From Ruminococcus sp. AF46-10NS (GTDB taxonomy: Bacteria > Bacillota > Clostridia > Lachnospirales > Lachnospiraceae), in the NCBI RefSeq assembly GCF_003474435.1, contig NZ_QRNF01000006.1:59592-123591 (forward strand): a stretch of DNA of 64,000 bases. Direction: 5' to 3'. The notes below the pieces were generated by a model. That model ran no database searches. It saw nothing but the letters and a program-made list of their open reading frames with translations, and was not told where the DNA came from. The position numbers were made by a program, and so were the translations under genes. Below, in pieces: positions 55,989-64,000 of the stretch (the stretch's first letter is position 1; every line of letters starts with the position of its first letter).

Positions 55989-57140
55989 ATGACAGAGACA
56001 AAACGTTTATATTATGAAGATGTATATAAAAAAGAATTCACAGCAAAAGTCCTGGAGTGCAGAGAAGCGAAAAAAGGTTTTTACATTATTCTGGACGAGA
56101 GTGCTTTTTATCCGGAAGGTGGCGGACAGCCAAGTGATACCGGATATTTAGATGATGTGAAAGTAAAGGAAGTTCACGAAAAAGACGGCGAACTTCTTCA
56201 TTATACGGATAAGCCATTGGAGACTGGAACCGAAGTTCAGGGCCGGATCGATTGGGCAAGAAGATTTGATCTGATGCAGCAGCATTCCGGTGAGCATATG
56301 GTCAGCGGTCTGATCCATGAGGCTTATGGATATGATAATGTAGGATTTCATATGGGAAGTGACACCATTACTGTAGATCTGAACGGTCCGCTGGATGAGA
56401 CACAGCTTTCAGAGATTGAACGAAAAACAAATGAGAAGATATGGGAAGACTCTGCGGTAAAAATTCTTTATCCTACTTCAGAAGAACTGGAAAAGATTGA
56501 TTACAGAAGCAAAAAAGAGCTTACAGGACAGGTGCGTATTGTGGAATTTCCAGGTGCGGATATCTGTGCATGCTGCGGAACCCATGTGACACATACCGGA
56601 GAGATCGGCATGGTGAAGCTTCTTTCTGTGGAGAAATTCCGCGAAGGTGTCCGTATTGAAATGATCTGTGGAAAACGTGTTCTGGATTACCTCAATATGG
56701 TTAATGAACAGAATCATCAGATCTCAGTGAAACTTTCTGCAAAAATTGATAAAACCGCACAGGCAGTAGAGCGTCTTCAGGATGAAAACTTCCGTCTGAA
56801 AGGACAGGTCAATCAGTTTGTGGATGATATGTGTCGCAAAGAAGCGGAACGTTATGCAGGAAGCGGAAGTGTTCTGTTATTCGTAGACGGAATGGACAAT
56901 GATGGAGTGCGTAAACTTGCAGATGCCGTGACACAGACATGTCAGGGTTGCTGTGCAGTATTTTCCAAAAATCCAGATGGAAGCTACAAGTACGCAATGG
57001 GCGAAAAAGATGGCGATCTCCGTCAGTTTACAAAAGAAATGAATATGAAATTAAACGGACGCGGAGGCGGTAAGCCATTCTTCGTACAGGGGTCTGTACA
57101 GGCAGCGGAGGAAGAAATCAGAAGATTTTTTGAGCAGTGA
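55989..57140 (+). CDS. alanyl-tRNA editing protein, AlaX-L type with DHHA1 domain
   Basis: Hydrolyses mischarged Ser- or Gly-tRNA(Ala) in trans. The 383-aa protein has the editing-domain zinc motifs QQHSGEHM and CCGTHVTHTGEIG, preceded by the FYPEGGGQPSDTG block, then a coiled region and a C-terminal DHHA1 part ending GGGKPFFVQGSV. No synthetase catalytic core is attached. It overlaps the next gene slightly. Confidence 0.92.
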   Translation: MTETKRLYYEDVYKKEFTAKVLECREAKKGFYIILDESAFYPEGGGQPSDTGYLDDVKVKEVHEKDGELLHYTDKPLETGTEVQGRIDWARRFDLMQQHSGEHMVSGLIHEAYGYDNVGFHMGSDTITVDLNGPLDETQLSEIERKTNEKIWEDSAVKILYPTSEELEKIDYRSKKELTGQVRIVEFPGADICACCGTHVTHTGEIGMVKLLSVEKFREGVRIEMICGKRVLDYLNMVNEQNHQISVKLSAKIDKTAQAVERLQDENFRLKGQVNQFVDDMCRKEAERYAGSGSVLLFVDGMDNDGVRKLADAVTQTCQGCCAVFSKNPDGSYKYAMGEKDGDLRQFTKEMNMKLNGRGGGKPFFVQGSVQAAEEEIRRFFEQ

Positions 57141-58036
57141 TAAAAATGTTTGGAGAATGTCATGCACATATATTTCTCAATGGCTATGATTACCGAAAAG
57201 CTGTTGAGACACAGAAAAACGGACCGCAGGACGAGCTGATCCGTGCTCATCTTGAGGAATACCGGAAGCGTGGAATCCGTTTTGTGAGAGACGGAGGGGA
57301 TCATTACGGTGTGTCAAAGCGGACTGCCAGACTGGCACCCGAATATGGAATTGACTATCGCACACCGGTTTTTGCTATTTATAAAGAAGGCCATTATGGA
57401 AGAATTGTTGGAAAAAGTTTCTCAGATATGAAGGAATATCACAAAAGAGTCCTGGAAGCTGCTGCTGAAGGTGCGGATTTTATTAAAATCATGACGACCG
57501 GGCTTCTGGATTTTGAAGATCATGGAAGGATCACGGGAACTCCGCTTTCTGTTGCAGAAGTAAAAGAAATGGTACATATTGCTCATGAAGAAGGGTTTGC
57601 CGTGATGAGCCATACCAATGGTTCTTATGGCGTACAGGCAGCAGTGGAGGCTGGCGTTGACAGCATTGAACACGGAAATTATATGGATGATGAGACGATT
57701 TCCATGCTGGCAGACAGCGAGAGTGTGTGGGTGCCTACACTTGTAACTGTGCGAAATCTTAAAGGCTGCGGAAGATTTGAAGATACGGTCCTTACTTCTA
57801 TTATCAGGACAGGTGCGCAGAATCTGAAGAAAGCTTTTGAGAAAAAGATCCATGTGGCAGTGGGAAGTGATGCCGGTGCATACCAGGTTCTTCACGGACA
57901 AGGTGTGCAGGACGAAAGCAGAGCTTTTTTTGACATACTGGGTGATACATCGGAGGTACGAAGCTGGATGGAAGACGGGGAAAGAAGAATTCAGTCCGCC
58001 TTCCGTCACGGGTCTTCGAATTTAATACAGGAATAA
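57137..58036 (+). CDS. amidohydrolase family protein
   Basis: A 299-aa metal-dependent hydrolase with TIM-barrel motifs: ECHAHIFLNG (HxH), FIKIMTTG (bridging Lys), VMSHTNG, SIEHGNYM and VGSDAG. Related to imidazolonepropionase-like/prolidase-like amidohydrolases; substrate unknown. GTG 57137 overlaps the AlaX stop; ATG 57146 is possible. Its 3' end overlaps the convergent lipoprotein gene by about 31 bases. Confidence 0.85.
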   Translation: MIKMFGECHAHIFLNGYDYRKAVETQKNGPQDELIRAHLEEYRKRGIRFVRDGGDHYGVSKRTARLAPEYGIDYRTPVFAIYKEGHYGRIVGKSFSDMKEYHKRVLEAAAEGADFIKIMTTGLLDFEDHGRITGTPLSVAEVKEMVHIAHEEGFAVMSHTNGSYGVQAAVEAGVDSIEHGNYMDDETISMLADSESVWVPTLVTVRNLKGCGRFEDTVLTSIIRTGAQNLKKAFEKKIHVAVGSDAGAYQVLHGQGVQDESRAFFDILGDTSEVRSWMEDGERRIQSAFRHGSSNLIQE

Positions 58037-59169
58037 ATATTGGAGGTGCGTGATTTCGCAGGGTTAAAAGTAACCCGGAGGTCCGCACCTTCTTCCATTC
58101 CGCTGGTGGAAAGATCCTGGGCATTTTCGCGGTCGCAGAGAATTTTTACTCCATCGTAAGTCTGGATCAGGACAGTATTGGCCGTTGTTCCAAGAATAGT
58201 TCCGGTTACAGTGGAAGAGATGTTGCGGACAGAAAGTGTATCAGGATCTTCTCCTGTAATGCCGCGGATCTTCATTCCGCTGGTGGATTCGCCATTGAAA
58301 TTCCCTGTGTAAGTAATATTTACATAAGATCCGGGAGCCATTCCACCTTTGAAATATACGGGAATAGAAGAAATAGGAACATTCAGTTCTATATTTGCGG
58401 TCTGGGGAACAACAGTTATGGTATTGGTGCTGACATTTACAATTCTGGCCCGGAGGTGATGCTCTTTTTTCTTCGGTTCCGGCGAAGGTGTCGGAGTAGG
58501 CTCAGGAACTTTCATGGGATCTACATCAGAGACGCTGATTACTTTTGTGAAACTTCCGTCATACTGTTTGCTGTCTACCTGGGATGAGCTTATGAATTTT
58601 CCGCGGAAGTGAACGTAAACCCATCTGCCTGCTTTAATACCTTTTTTGTAATATTGTTTCACGCCTGTTACCGGGAAAGTGACAGTATTGCCTTTCTCTG
58701 TTACGATAACAAGGGCGTTGGAGGTAAGACGTTTTACTTTTCCTTTCAGAGTACGGTCTTCCAGAGGAGTTTCGTTATGGTACTGGTCAGTTATCTTGAT
58801 CGGAGAGATCGTACTGATATCAGTTCCGGAAAGCTGTCCTTCATAGATCACACTGACATTGTCACTGAGCACAACTCCGTATTTACATTCCAGTCTTGTC
58901 TGAGAAACGTCAAAAGTATAAATTTTACCGTTGCTGGAAATGGTAAGACAGCTTCCGTCAAAATTCTGCAGAGAACCGGAAAGTTCGTCCATATAGACAC
59001 GATCTTCCGGGGAAGAATTCTGACCTTCCTGATTTTCGGAAACAGAAGTTGATGCATCTGAAATTTTGTCCTGAAGAGAAATAATATGATCATTCGAGTG
59101 ATCGTTGCTGCAGCCACCCATAAAAAGGGAAATGCCGAGAATTATACATGCAGCAGGCAGTTTTTTCAT
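58006..59169 (-). CDS. lipoprotein of unknown function
   Basis: A 387-aa exported lipoprotein. The signal peptide ends in LFMGGC, a usable lipobox. The rest is beta-rich with repeated small-barrel-like segments, for example GSLQNFDGSCLTISS, GKVKRLTSNALVIVT, ARIVNVSTNTITVVP and GTILGTTANTVLIQT, split by a Pro/Thr hinge (EPTPTPSPEP). GGAGGA precedes the ATG. No named family is claimed. Confidence 0.75.
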   Translation of the reverse strand: MKKLPAACIILGISLFMGGCSNDHSNDHIISLQDKISDASTSVSENQEGQNSSPEDRVYMDELSGSLQNFDGSCLTISSNGKIYTFDVSQTRLECKYGVVLSDNVSVIYEGQLSGTDISTISPIKITDQYHNETPLEDRTLKGKVKRLTSNALVIVTEKGNTVTFPVTGVKQYYKKGIKAGRWVYVHFRGKFISSSQVDSKQYDGSFTKVISVSDVDPMKVPEPTPTPSPEPKKKEHHLRARIVNVSTNTITVVPQTANIELNVPISSIPVYFKGGMAPGSYVNITYTGNFNGESTSGMKIRGITGEDPDTLSVRNISSTVTGTILGTTANTVLIQTYDGVKILCDRENAQDLSTSGMEEGADLRVTFNPAKSRTSNIYSCIKFEDP

Positions 59170-59196
59170 TTGTGTCCTCCGACCCTGGAATAACGG

Positions 59197-59391
59197 TCAG
59201 TCCTGTTTTTCTGTAAGATCTGGGGGCTCCGGCGCGAAATCAAAAATCTGTCGGAAAGAATCCCACTGCTCACGGTCGTCTATTCCATGGTTGATCAGAC
59301 CCGTGCACTCAGTACAGGCATTGGTATCCAGATAATTTTTATATTGAATGTGATAGGGATTTTTGGTGTTTTTTTCCTGCGGATTTTTCAT
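59197..59391 (-). CDS. 64-aa hypothetical protein
   Basis: AAGGAGAG is well placed before the ATG, so the gene is probably real. The protein is hydrophilic, acidic at the C-terminus (APEPPDLTEKQD), with a Cys pair in ACTECTG. It lies just upstream of the lipoprotein gene on the same strand. Not recognised. Confidence 0.5.
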   Translation of the reverse strand: MKNPQEKNTKNPYHIQYKNYLDTNACTECTGLINHGIDDREQWDSFRQIFDFAPEPPDLTEKQD

Positions 59392-59526
59392 ATGATTACT
59401 CTCCTTGCGTTTAATAAGAAGTAGTGTATGAAAACAGGAAGAATATTATGTAAGATACAAGTATTATAGCAAAAAGAAATTTGAATTTCTACAGGGAGTT
59501 GGAGAAAAATCCCCACAATCCCTGAC

Positions 59527-60291
59527 TTACTGAAAACGCGTTCCCACAGGCTGGACGCGGAACCAGTATGTGTAAAAATACCGGAATCCAAGAGAACTGT
59601 AAAGTTTTTCCGCGGAATCATTGTTTTTGACTACCTGAAGATAAGCGTGGCTGGCACCTCTTTTTTTCCCTTCTTTAAGAAGTCCGGATACGATCTGGCG
59701 GGCGTAGCCTCTGCGGCGGTAATCCTCACGCACATGAATAGCATAAATTCCGATGTAATCACGATCAAGGATTCCAAGACCTGTGGCGATGATCTGGCCG
59801 TTTTTGGTGATGGAAGCGCAGACTGTTTCTTTCAGGATAGCGCGATACATGGATGGAACAACGGTTCTGTGGATCGGGTTTGTGGTTCCTTTCAGATCAA
59901 ACAGGCTGCGGATCCAGAAATCAGGAATTTCATCGGTAAAAAGAACGTCTGTGACAGGTGTATCCAGAACTGCTTTGTCCAGATCTACAGACATAACATT
60001 GGTTACGTGCTGGACGGAGTAGCCGCGGTTTTCCAGCATATAGTCGAAATCCGGAGATACAAGAGGGCTGATCTTGAAGATGGCCGGTGTTCCAAGACGT
60101 TTATAAACATCTTCACAGTAGGGGATTTTTTCCCTCCAGGGAAGGGTGGAGGTTCCGAATTGCTCCACACTGTTAGTTCTGTGTGTATAAAAATAAGAAA
60201 AACGGAGGATCCAGCCATCGTAAAGCTCCATTTTGTGAGATGGCCAGGCGTTCAGAGACATATCCTCGATTTTTTTGATTGCTGTTTCCAT
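59527..60291 (-). CDS. GNAT family N-acetyltransferase
   Basis: A 254-aa protein. The C-terminal GNAT domain is clear: IYAIHVREDYRRRGYARQIV (acetyl-CoA loop) and NDSAEKLYSSLGFR. The N-terminal half (SLNAWPSHKMELYDGWILRFS) matches the longer GNAT class. AAAGG precedes the ATG. It follows the SGNH gene by 2 bases, so the two form an operon. Confidence 0.87.
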   Translation of the reverse strand: METAIKKIEDMSLNAWPSHKMELYDGWILRFSYFYTHRTNSVEQFGTSTLPWREKIPYCEDVYKRLGTPAIFKISPLVSPDFDYMLENRGYSVQHVTNVMSVDLDKAVLDTPVTDVLFTDEIPDFWIRSLFDLKGTTNPIHRTVVPSMYRAILKETVCASITKNGQIIATGLGILDRDYIGIYAIHVREDYRRRGYARQIVSGLLKEGKKRGASHAYLQVVKNNDSAEKLYSSLGFRYFYTYWFRVQPVGTRFQ

Positions 60292-60293
60292 AT

Positions 60294-60935
60294 TTATAAC
60301 CTTTCTGTGAGTGATGAATAAATTTTTTTTGCGAGGAACTGATGACCCAGTGGTGTAAGGTGAATACCATCGGTGGTTATGTTATTTATTCCGACACGGG
60401 AAGCTTCCTGCATCAGATCATCCTGCAGCGGGACAAAAACGGCTCCATACTTCTGGCTGATCGTCCGGATCTCACAGGACATTTGTGAGAGGAGAGGAAT
60501 CCAGGATGCGTAACACTGCGGCCATGGGAAGATAAATGGTTCAAGGAAAAAGAGTTTCCGGGTTGATGTTGAAGGGACTGTACGCTGTATTGCAGAGAGC
60601 TTACAGGCCAGTATTTCATATCGTTCAGAAAATTCTTTCATAAGAATCTGCTGTTGTTGGGGAGTACGGCGGGTGTTTATCATAATACCAATATCGTTGA
60701 TTCCGATAAGGACAGTGACAATATCCGGATCATAGGTAGTTATCCAGTCATCAATATTATGGAGAAGCTTCTCCATGGTAAAACCATCAATACCTTTGTT
60801 TTCTGTGGAAAAATGCCTGTCAGTATTATGCATCAGGTTGGAGAGCAGCTTCACATATCCATTTCCCAGAGGATACCCGGAAAAAAGACGGCCGCAATCC
60901 GTAATACTGTCACCTAGGCATAAAAGACGAGTCAT
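60294..60935 (-). CDS. SGNH/GDSL hydrolase
   Basis: A 213-aa esterase-type enzyme. Block I CLGDSITDCGR (nucleophile Ser), block III VLIGINDIG and the C-terminal DGIHLTPLGH (catalytic Asp and His) are all present. No signal peptide, so cytoplasmic. AAGGAA precedes the ATG. Confidence 0.9.
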   Translation of the reverse strand: MTRLLCLGDSITDCGRLFSGYPLGNGYVKLLSNLMHNTDRHFSTENKGIDGFTMEKLLHNIDDWITTYDPDIVTVLIGINDIGIMINTRRTPQQQQILMKEFSERYEILACKLSAIQRTVPSTSTRKLFFLEPFIFPWPQCYASWIPLLSQMSCEIRTISQKYGAVFVPLQDDLMQEASRVGINNITTDGIHLTPLGHQFLAKKIYSSLTERL

Positions 60936-61087
60936 ATCAATTCCTTCTTTCTGGTGCTTTGTTTGATAGTAGCACTAACAAACACTGTGGTCAAGCGTAT
61001 GAATTTCAGGTTTACAATTCTGAAAATGGGTAAAAAACGAATAAACATGAAAAACATGAAAATTTTTTAAAAAAATTAAAAAAGTGC

Positions 61088-61116
61088 TTGCATTTTGAAA
61101 GAAAGTGTTATATACT
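61088..61116 (+). promoter_or_regulatory. tRNA-Glu promoter
   Basis: TTGCAT, 17 bases, TATACT, about 60 bases ahead of the tRNA. Confidence 0.75.
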
Positions 61117-61175
61117 AACGAAGTCGGTTGAGGGAAACAAAAAAACAAGATCAAACGACAGTAAATAATGAATAT

Positions 61176-61247
61176 GGCCAGTTGGTCAAGGGGCTAAGAC
61201 GCCGCCCTCTCACGGCGGAAACACGGGTTCGATTCCCGTACTGGCTA
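61176..61247 (+). tRNA. tRNA-Glu (CTC)
   Basis: A full cloverleaf of 72 nt. The acceptor GGCCAGT pairs with ACTGGCT (one G-T pair); the anticodon stem is CCGCC/GGCGG with loop CTCTCAC (anticodon CTC); the T arm is CGGGTTCGATTCCCG. The discriminator is A, and CCA is not encoded. Confidence 0.96.
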
Positions 61248-61255
61248 TTAGCTGA

Positions 61256-61289
61256 AAGCAGTTAGAAACTTTGTTCTGACTGCTTTTTT
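61256..61289 (+). terminator. tRNA-Glu terminator
   Basis: AAGCAGT pairs with ACTGCTT, followed by a run of T, directly after the tRNA. Confidence 0.8.
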
Positions 61290-61327
61290 GATGTTTGGTA
61301 TAGTCGGAATTTGTCGAACGAAAATGC

Positions 61328-61356
61328 TGGACAAAGCCATGGCAGAGTTCTATAAT
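61328..61356 (+). promoter_or_regulatory. promoter of the Tad pilus operon
   Basis: TGGACA, 17 bases, TATAAT, about 105 bases before the peptidase gene. Confidence 0.7.
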
Positions 61357-61461
61357 AAAGCTCACCAGAGATCTTCTGGTATCAATCACCGCCAGGTCAG
61401 GCGGGAATTTCCACTGTTATTATCACAATTGAAGGTATGTTTTTGATGAAAGGGGGAGAGT

Positions 61462-61974
61462 ATGTCTTTTTGTACAGTTTTACCTGTGGTTATCTCCGCA
61501 ATGGCTGTCTGGATGGATTTTAGAGATGCATCTGTTGATAATGGCTGGATTCTTTTTTCCTTTGTGACAGGATTTCTGATCCAGATCACGGAGAGAGGGC
61601 TGAAAGGTGGAGTCATTTTTCTGACAGGAGTGGCTGTTCCGATTATCCTTCTGGGGATTTTGTTTGTTTTTCGAATGCTTGGAGCTGGTGATATTAAGCT
61701 TTTATGTGCTCTGGGCGGGATTATGGGACCACGGACAGTCACAGAATGTATCTTTTATTCTCTGCTTGCTGGTGCGGGCATTTCTCTGGCAATTCTTATT
61801 TCTACAGGCGGTATCCGCCAGCGATTCCTTTATTTATATCAGTATATGAATGAATTTTACTATACAGGTGAAGTACGCCCTTATTACAGAAAAGGGATGG
61901 GCTTTCCGGAGAATTTTCATTTCACAGTACCGATATTCCTGAGTGCAATGCTTTATGCAGGAGGTGTGTATTGA
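61462..61974 (+). CDS. prepilin peptidase, A24 family (TadV/CpaA)
   Basis: Membrane aspartic protease that cuts Flp prepilin signals. The 170-aa protein is mostly hydrophobic with the two catalytic Asp motifs MDFRDASVDN and LGAGDIKLL. It lacks the N-methylation domain of larger PilD enzymes, as expected for TadV. It overlaps the next gene by 4 bases. Confidence 0.87.
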   Translation: MSFCTVLPVVISAMAVWMDFRDASVDNGWILFSFVTGFLIQITERGLKGGVIFLTGVAVPIILLGILFVFRMLGAGDIKLLCALGGIMGPRTVTECIFYSLLAGAGISLAILISTGGIRQRFLYLYQYMNEFYYTGEVRPYYRKGMGFPENFHFTVPIFLSAMLYAGGVY

Positions 61975-62984
61975 AGAAAAACATATTTGCAGTCTGCGAT
62001 CTGGAAGTAGATTATGCTTTCAATTTCATGGACTATCTGAACCAGAAAAAGAATCTTCCTTTTGAGATCCAGGCGTTTACTACAGCGGAAAGTCTGCTTG
62101 CCTATGGAAAAGAAAACCATATTGAGTTGCTGCTGATTTCTGACAAGGCAATGAGGAAAGAGATCCGTGAGCTTGGAATTGGCAAGATCATTATTCTTTC
62201 GGAGGGTGTTCATCCACCGGAACTGGATCAGTATTCAAGTGTGTATAAATATCAGTCATCCGCCAATGTAATAAGAGAAGTAATGGCCTGCTATGGAGAG
62301 GAGAAAGCGTTAAATCCGGTGACTTTTCCTGTGTTGAAAAAGACTATGGAGATCATTGGGGTTTATTCACCTCTTGGCAGATGCCTGAAAACGTCTTTTG
62401 CACTTGCTCTGGGACAGATACTGGCTAAAGACAAGGCTGTTCTTTATCTGAATCTTGAAGAATATTCAGGATTTGAGGAATTGCTTGGCAAAAAATTTCC
62501 TACGAATCTTAGCGACCTTTTTTATTATGTGAGGCAGGGAAATGAGAACCTTATCCATCGGATGAATGGAATGATCCAGACTGTGAATAATCTGGATTTC
62601 ATACCGCCGGTAAGAATGCCATCGGATATTCGGACTGTATGCTGGGAAGACTGGGAACGGCTTTTGCAGGAGATTACTTTGCACAGCTCCTATGAAGTGT
62701 TGATTCTGGATATGGGAAGTGGTGTGGATGAGAATTTTCAGCTTTTGGATCTGTGTGGGAAAATCTATATGCCAGTTCTTAAAGATGCAGTATCTGTATG
62801 TAAGATGACTCAGTTCGAAAATCTTCTGCGTATCTGGAACAAAGATAAGATTCTGGAAAAAACCGAAAAACTGCATCTTCCTTTTCATATGGACAGTATA
62901 TCTTCGGAATCTTATGTGGAACAGCTGGTATGGAGCGAACTTGGCGATCACATCCGTAAGCTTCTGAGAAAGGAGCGTTCATGA
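61971..62984 (+). CDS. TadZ/CpaE-like pilus localisation protein
   Basis: A 337-aa protein: N-terminal receiver-like domain (about 1-110, FAVCDLEVDYAFNFMDYL) and a C-terminal MinD/ParA-like ATPase fold. The Walker A is degenerate (YSPLGRCLKTSFALAL in place of KGGxGKT), as in TadZ proteins that lack normal ATPase activity. TTG 61971 follows AGGAGGTG. It overlaps cpaF by 4 bases. Confidence 0.8.
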   Translation: MKKNIFAVCDLEVDYAFNFMDYLNQKKNLPFEIQAFTTAESLLAYGKENHIELLLISDKAMRKEIRELGIGKIIILSEGVHPPELDQYSSVYKYQSSANVIREVMACYGEEKALNPVTFPVLKKTMEIIGVYSPLGRCLKTSFALALGQILAKDKAVLYLNLEEYSGFEELLGKKFPTNLSDLFYYVRQGNENLIHRMNGMIQTVNNLDFIPPVRMPSDIRTVCWEDWERLLQEITLHSSYEVLILDMGSGVDENFQLLDLCGKIYMPVLKDAVSVCKMTQFENLLRIWNKDKILEKTEKLHLPFHMDSISSESYVEQLVWSELGDHIRKLLRKERS

Positions 62985-63856
62985 ACAGAGAAAAATTCAG
63001 AGAGATCCATGATGTTCTTATGAAGCAGCTGGATGTATCCAGAGAATTATCCGATGAAGAGATACTGGAGGTGATTGATAATCTGATACTAAATCAGGCA
63101 AGAGAAGAGTGTTTTTCGCTGAAAGAAAAGGTGGATCTCCGGCAGGAACTGTTCTGTTCCGTGCGAAAACTGGATGTATTGCAGGAACTTATTGAAGACG
63201 AAAGCGTAACAGAGATCATGGTCAATGGGCCTGATGCTATTTTTGTGGAGCGGGCAGGAAAACTCACCAGATGGAATAAGGTTTTTACATCAAGGGAGAA
63301 GCTGGAAGATGTGATCCAGCAGATCGTGGGACGCTGCAACCGTGTTGTAAATGAATCTTCACCAATCGTTGATGCAAGACTGGAGAACGGGGCACGTGTC
63401 AATGCTGTTGTTTATCCGGTGGCTTTGAACGGGCCGATCCTTACAATACGACGGTTTCCGGATGATCCTATTACTATGGAAAAACTGATTTCACTGGGAA
63501 GTATCACTGAGGAGTGTGCAGACTTTCTGAAAAAACTGGTACAGGCCAGATACTCCATGGTGATCGGCGGAGGAACCGGTAGTGGAAAAACCACTTTTCT
63601 CGGAGCTGTTGCAGAATATATTCCGAAAGATGAACGGCTGATAACGATTGAAGATAATGCTGAACTGAAGATCAGGGGAATTGAAAACCTGGTATGTCTG
63701 GAAGCAAAAATGGCCAATATGGAAGGAACAGCATCGGTGACGATCCGTGATCTGATCAAGTCAGCGTTGAGAATGCGCCCGGATCGGATAATCGTTGGAG
63801 AAGTTCGTGGCGGGGAGGCGGTAGATATGCTGCAGAGTTTTATATGTACTATATAA
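62981..63856 (+). pseudogene. cpaF: CpaF/TadA pilus ATPase, interrupted
   Basis: Secretion ATPase for the Tad pilus. Residues 1-285 are normal: NGPDAIFVERAGKL, Walker A GGGTGSGKTTF, the EDNAELKI box and RMRPDRIIVGEVRGGEAVDMLQ. After Leu-Gln the family continues with a conserved AMNTGHDGS-type block, but here the frame runs into AT-rich DNA and stops at 63856. The last roughly 100 residues are missing, so the protein should be non-functional unless the insertion is removed. The rest of the gene may lie beyond the window. Confidence 0.85.
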
Positions 63857-64000
63857 TAATTATATATATAACGTATATAAGGATGTAAAATATAGATTAG
63901 AGGGAGAGGCATAGGAACGATATGAACATTAAGTATAGGTTATTGTGTAAAAGGTTAATAGAGGAAAGGAAGAGAGTAGGTGTCATTCAATATTATAATG
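63836..64000 (+). mobile_element. end of an AT-rich inserted element
   Basis: At 63836 homology to cpaF stops and composition changes sharply to very AT-rich DNA (for example TATATAATAATTATATATAT). A new reading frame with AT-rich codons begins at 63922. This looks like one edge of an inserted element; its type and other end are outside the window. Confidence 0.6.
63922..64000 (+). CDS. start of a possible XRE-type regulator in the inserted element (partial)
   Basis: ATG 63922 with TAGGA 6 bases upstream opens a frame to the window end. The stretch KRLIEERKRVGVIQ resembles the first helix of Cro/C1 regulators. Codons AGG, AGA, ATA and TTA dominate, unlike the host genes. Only 26 residues are visible. 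Confidence 0.35.
   Translation, partial: MNIKYRLLCKRLIEERKRVGVIQYYN

Overview
The window (about 64 kb, moderate GC) looks like chromosome of a Gram-positive gut Firmicute of the family Lachnospiraceae, Blautia-like. The evidence is the FabK/FabT-type fatty-acid cluster, a fused AccD-AccA, many strong AGGAGG ribosome sites, an F-type ATP synthase operon, a Tad/Flp pilus start and the general protein character. The genus is inference. No rRNA or CRISPR array is visible; there is one tRNA (Glu, CTC).

Layout. 1-5.5 kb: end of glycerate kinase, a multidomain flavodiiron protein divergent from a Crp/Fnr regulator, a GNAT, a MnmM-like methyltransferase and a DUF1294 protein. 5.6-15.3 kb: one type II fatty-acid operon, fabH-fabK-fabD-fabG-fabF-accB-fabZ-accC-accDA, ending in a MarR/FabT-like regulator, with a perfect FabT-like palindrome on its promoter; acpP is not in it. 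15.3-23 kb: solitary HicB, small HD hydrolase, a likely 27-aa peptide gene, AraC regulator, OGG-type glycosylase, esterase plus acyltransferase/membrane fusion, DUF3877 protein and endonuclease III. 23.2-37.9 kb: the most unusual block, a methyltransferase-M14 deacylase-methyltransferase fusion, a LysR regulator and two complete Opp/Nik-family ABC transporter operons. They may form one import-and-processing system for a small conjugated or metal-chelating compound; that function is inference.

38-46.6 kb: GNAT, MBL-fold protein with XRE regulator, endonuclease Q, phosphoesterase, LrgAB, a membrane protein plus WYL regulator behind TATGTTCG repeats, and BirA. 46.7-53 kb: atpBEFHAGDC. 53-61 kb: secreted SH3-like protein, ECF sigma/anti-sigma/membrane module, AlaX-type editing protein, amidohydrolase, lipoprotein, GNAT and SGNH hydrolase. 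61-64 kb: tRNA-Glu, then a Tad pilus operon whose cpaF is cut at about 63,836 by AT-rich DNA, probably the end of a mobile element.

Two cross-cutting features matter to a user. First, seven single-base indels break six genes (flavodiiron twice, fabH, fabG, acyltransferase, endoQ, atpA), several of them normally essential; most are CCC or GGG reduced to two bases, which points to sequence error. Second, three genes have ideal ribosome sites but ATC, ACG or ATT where the start codon should be. Hairpin-rich intergenic repeats recur at five or more places.
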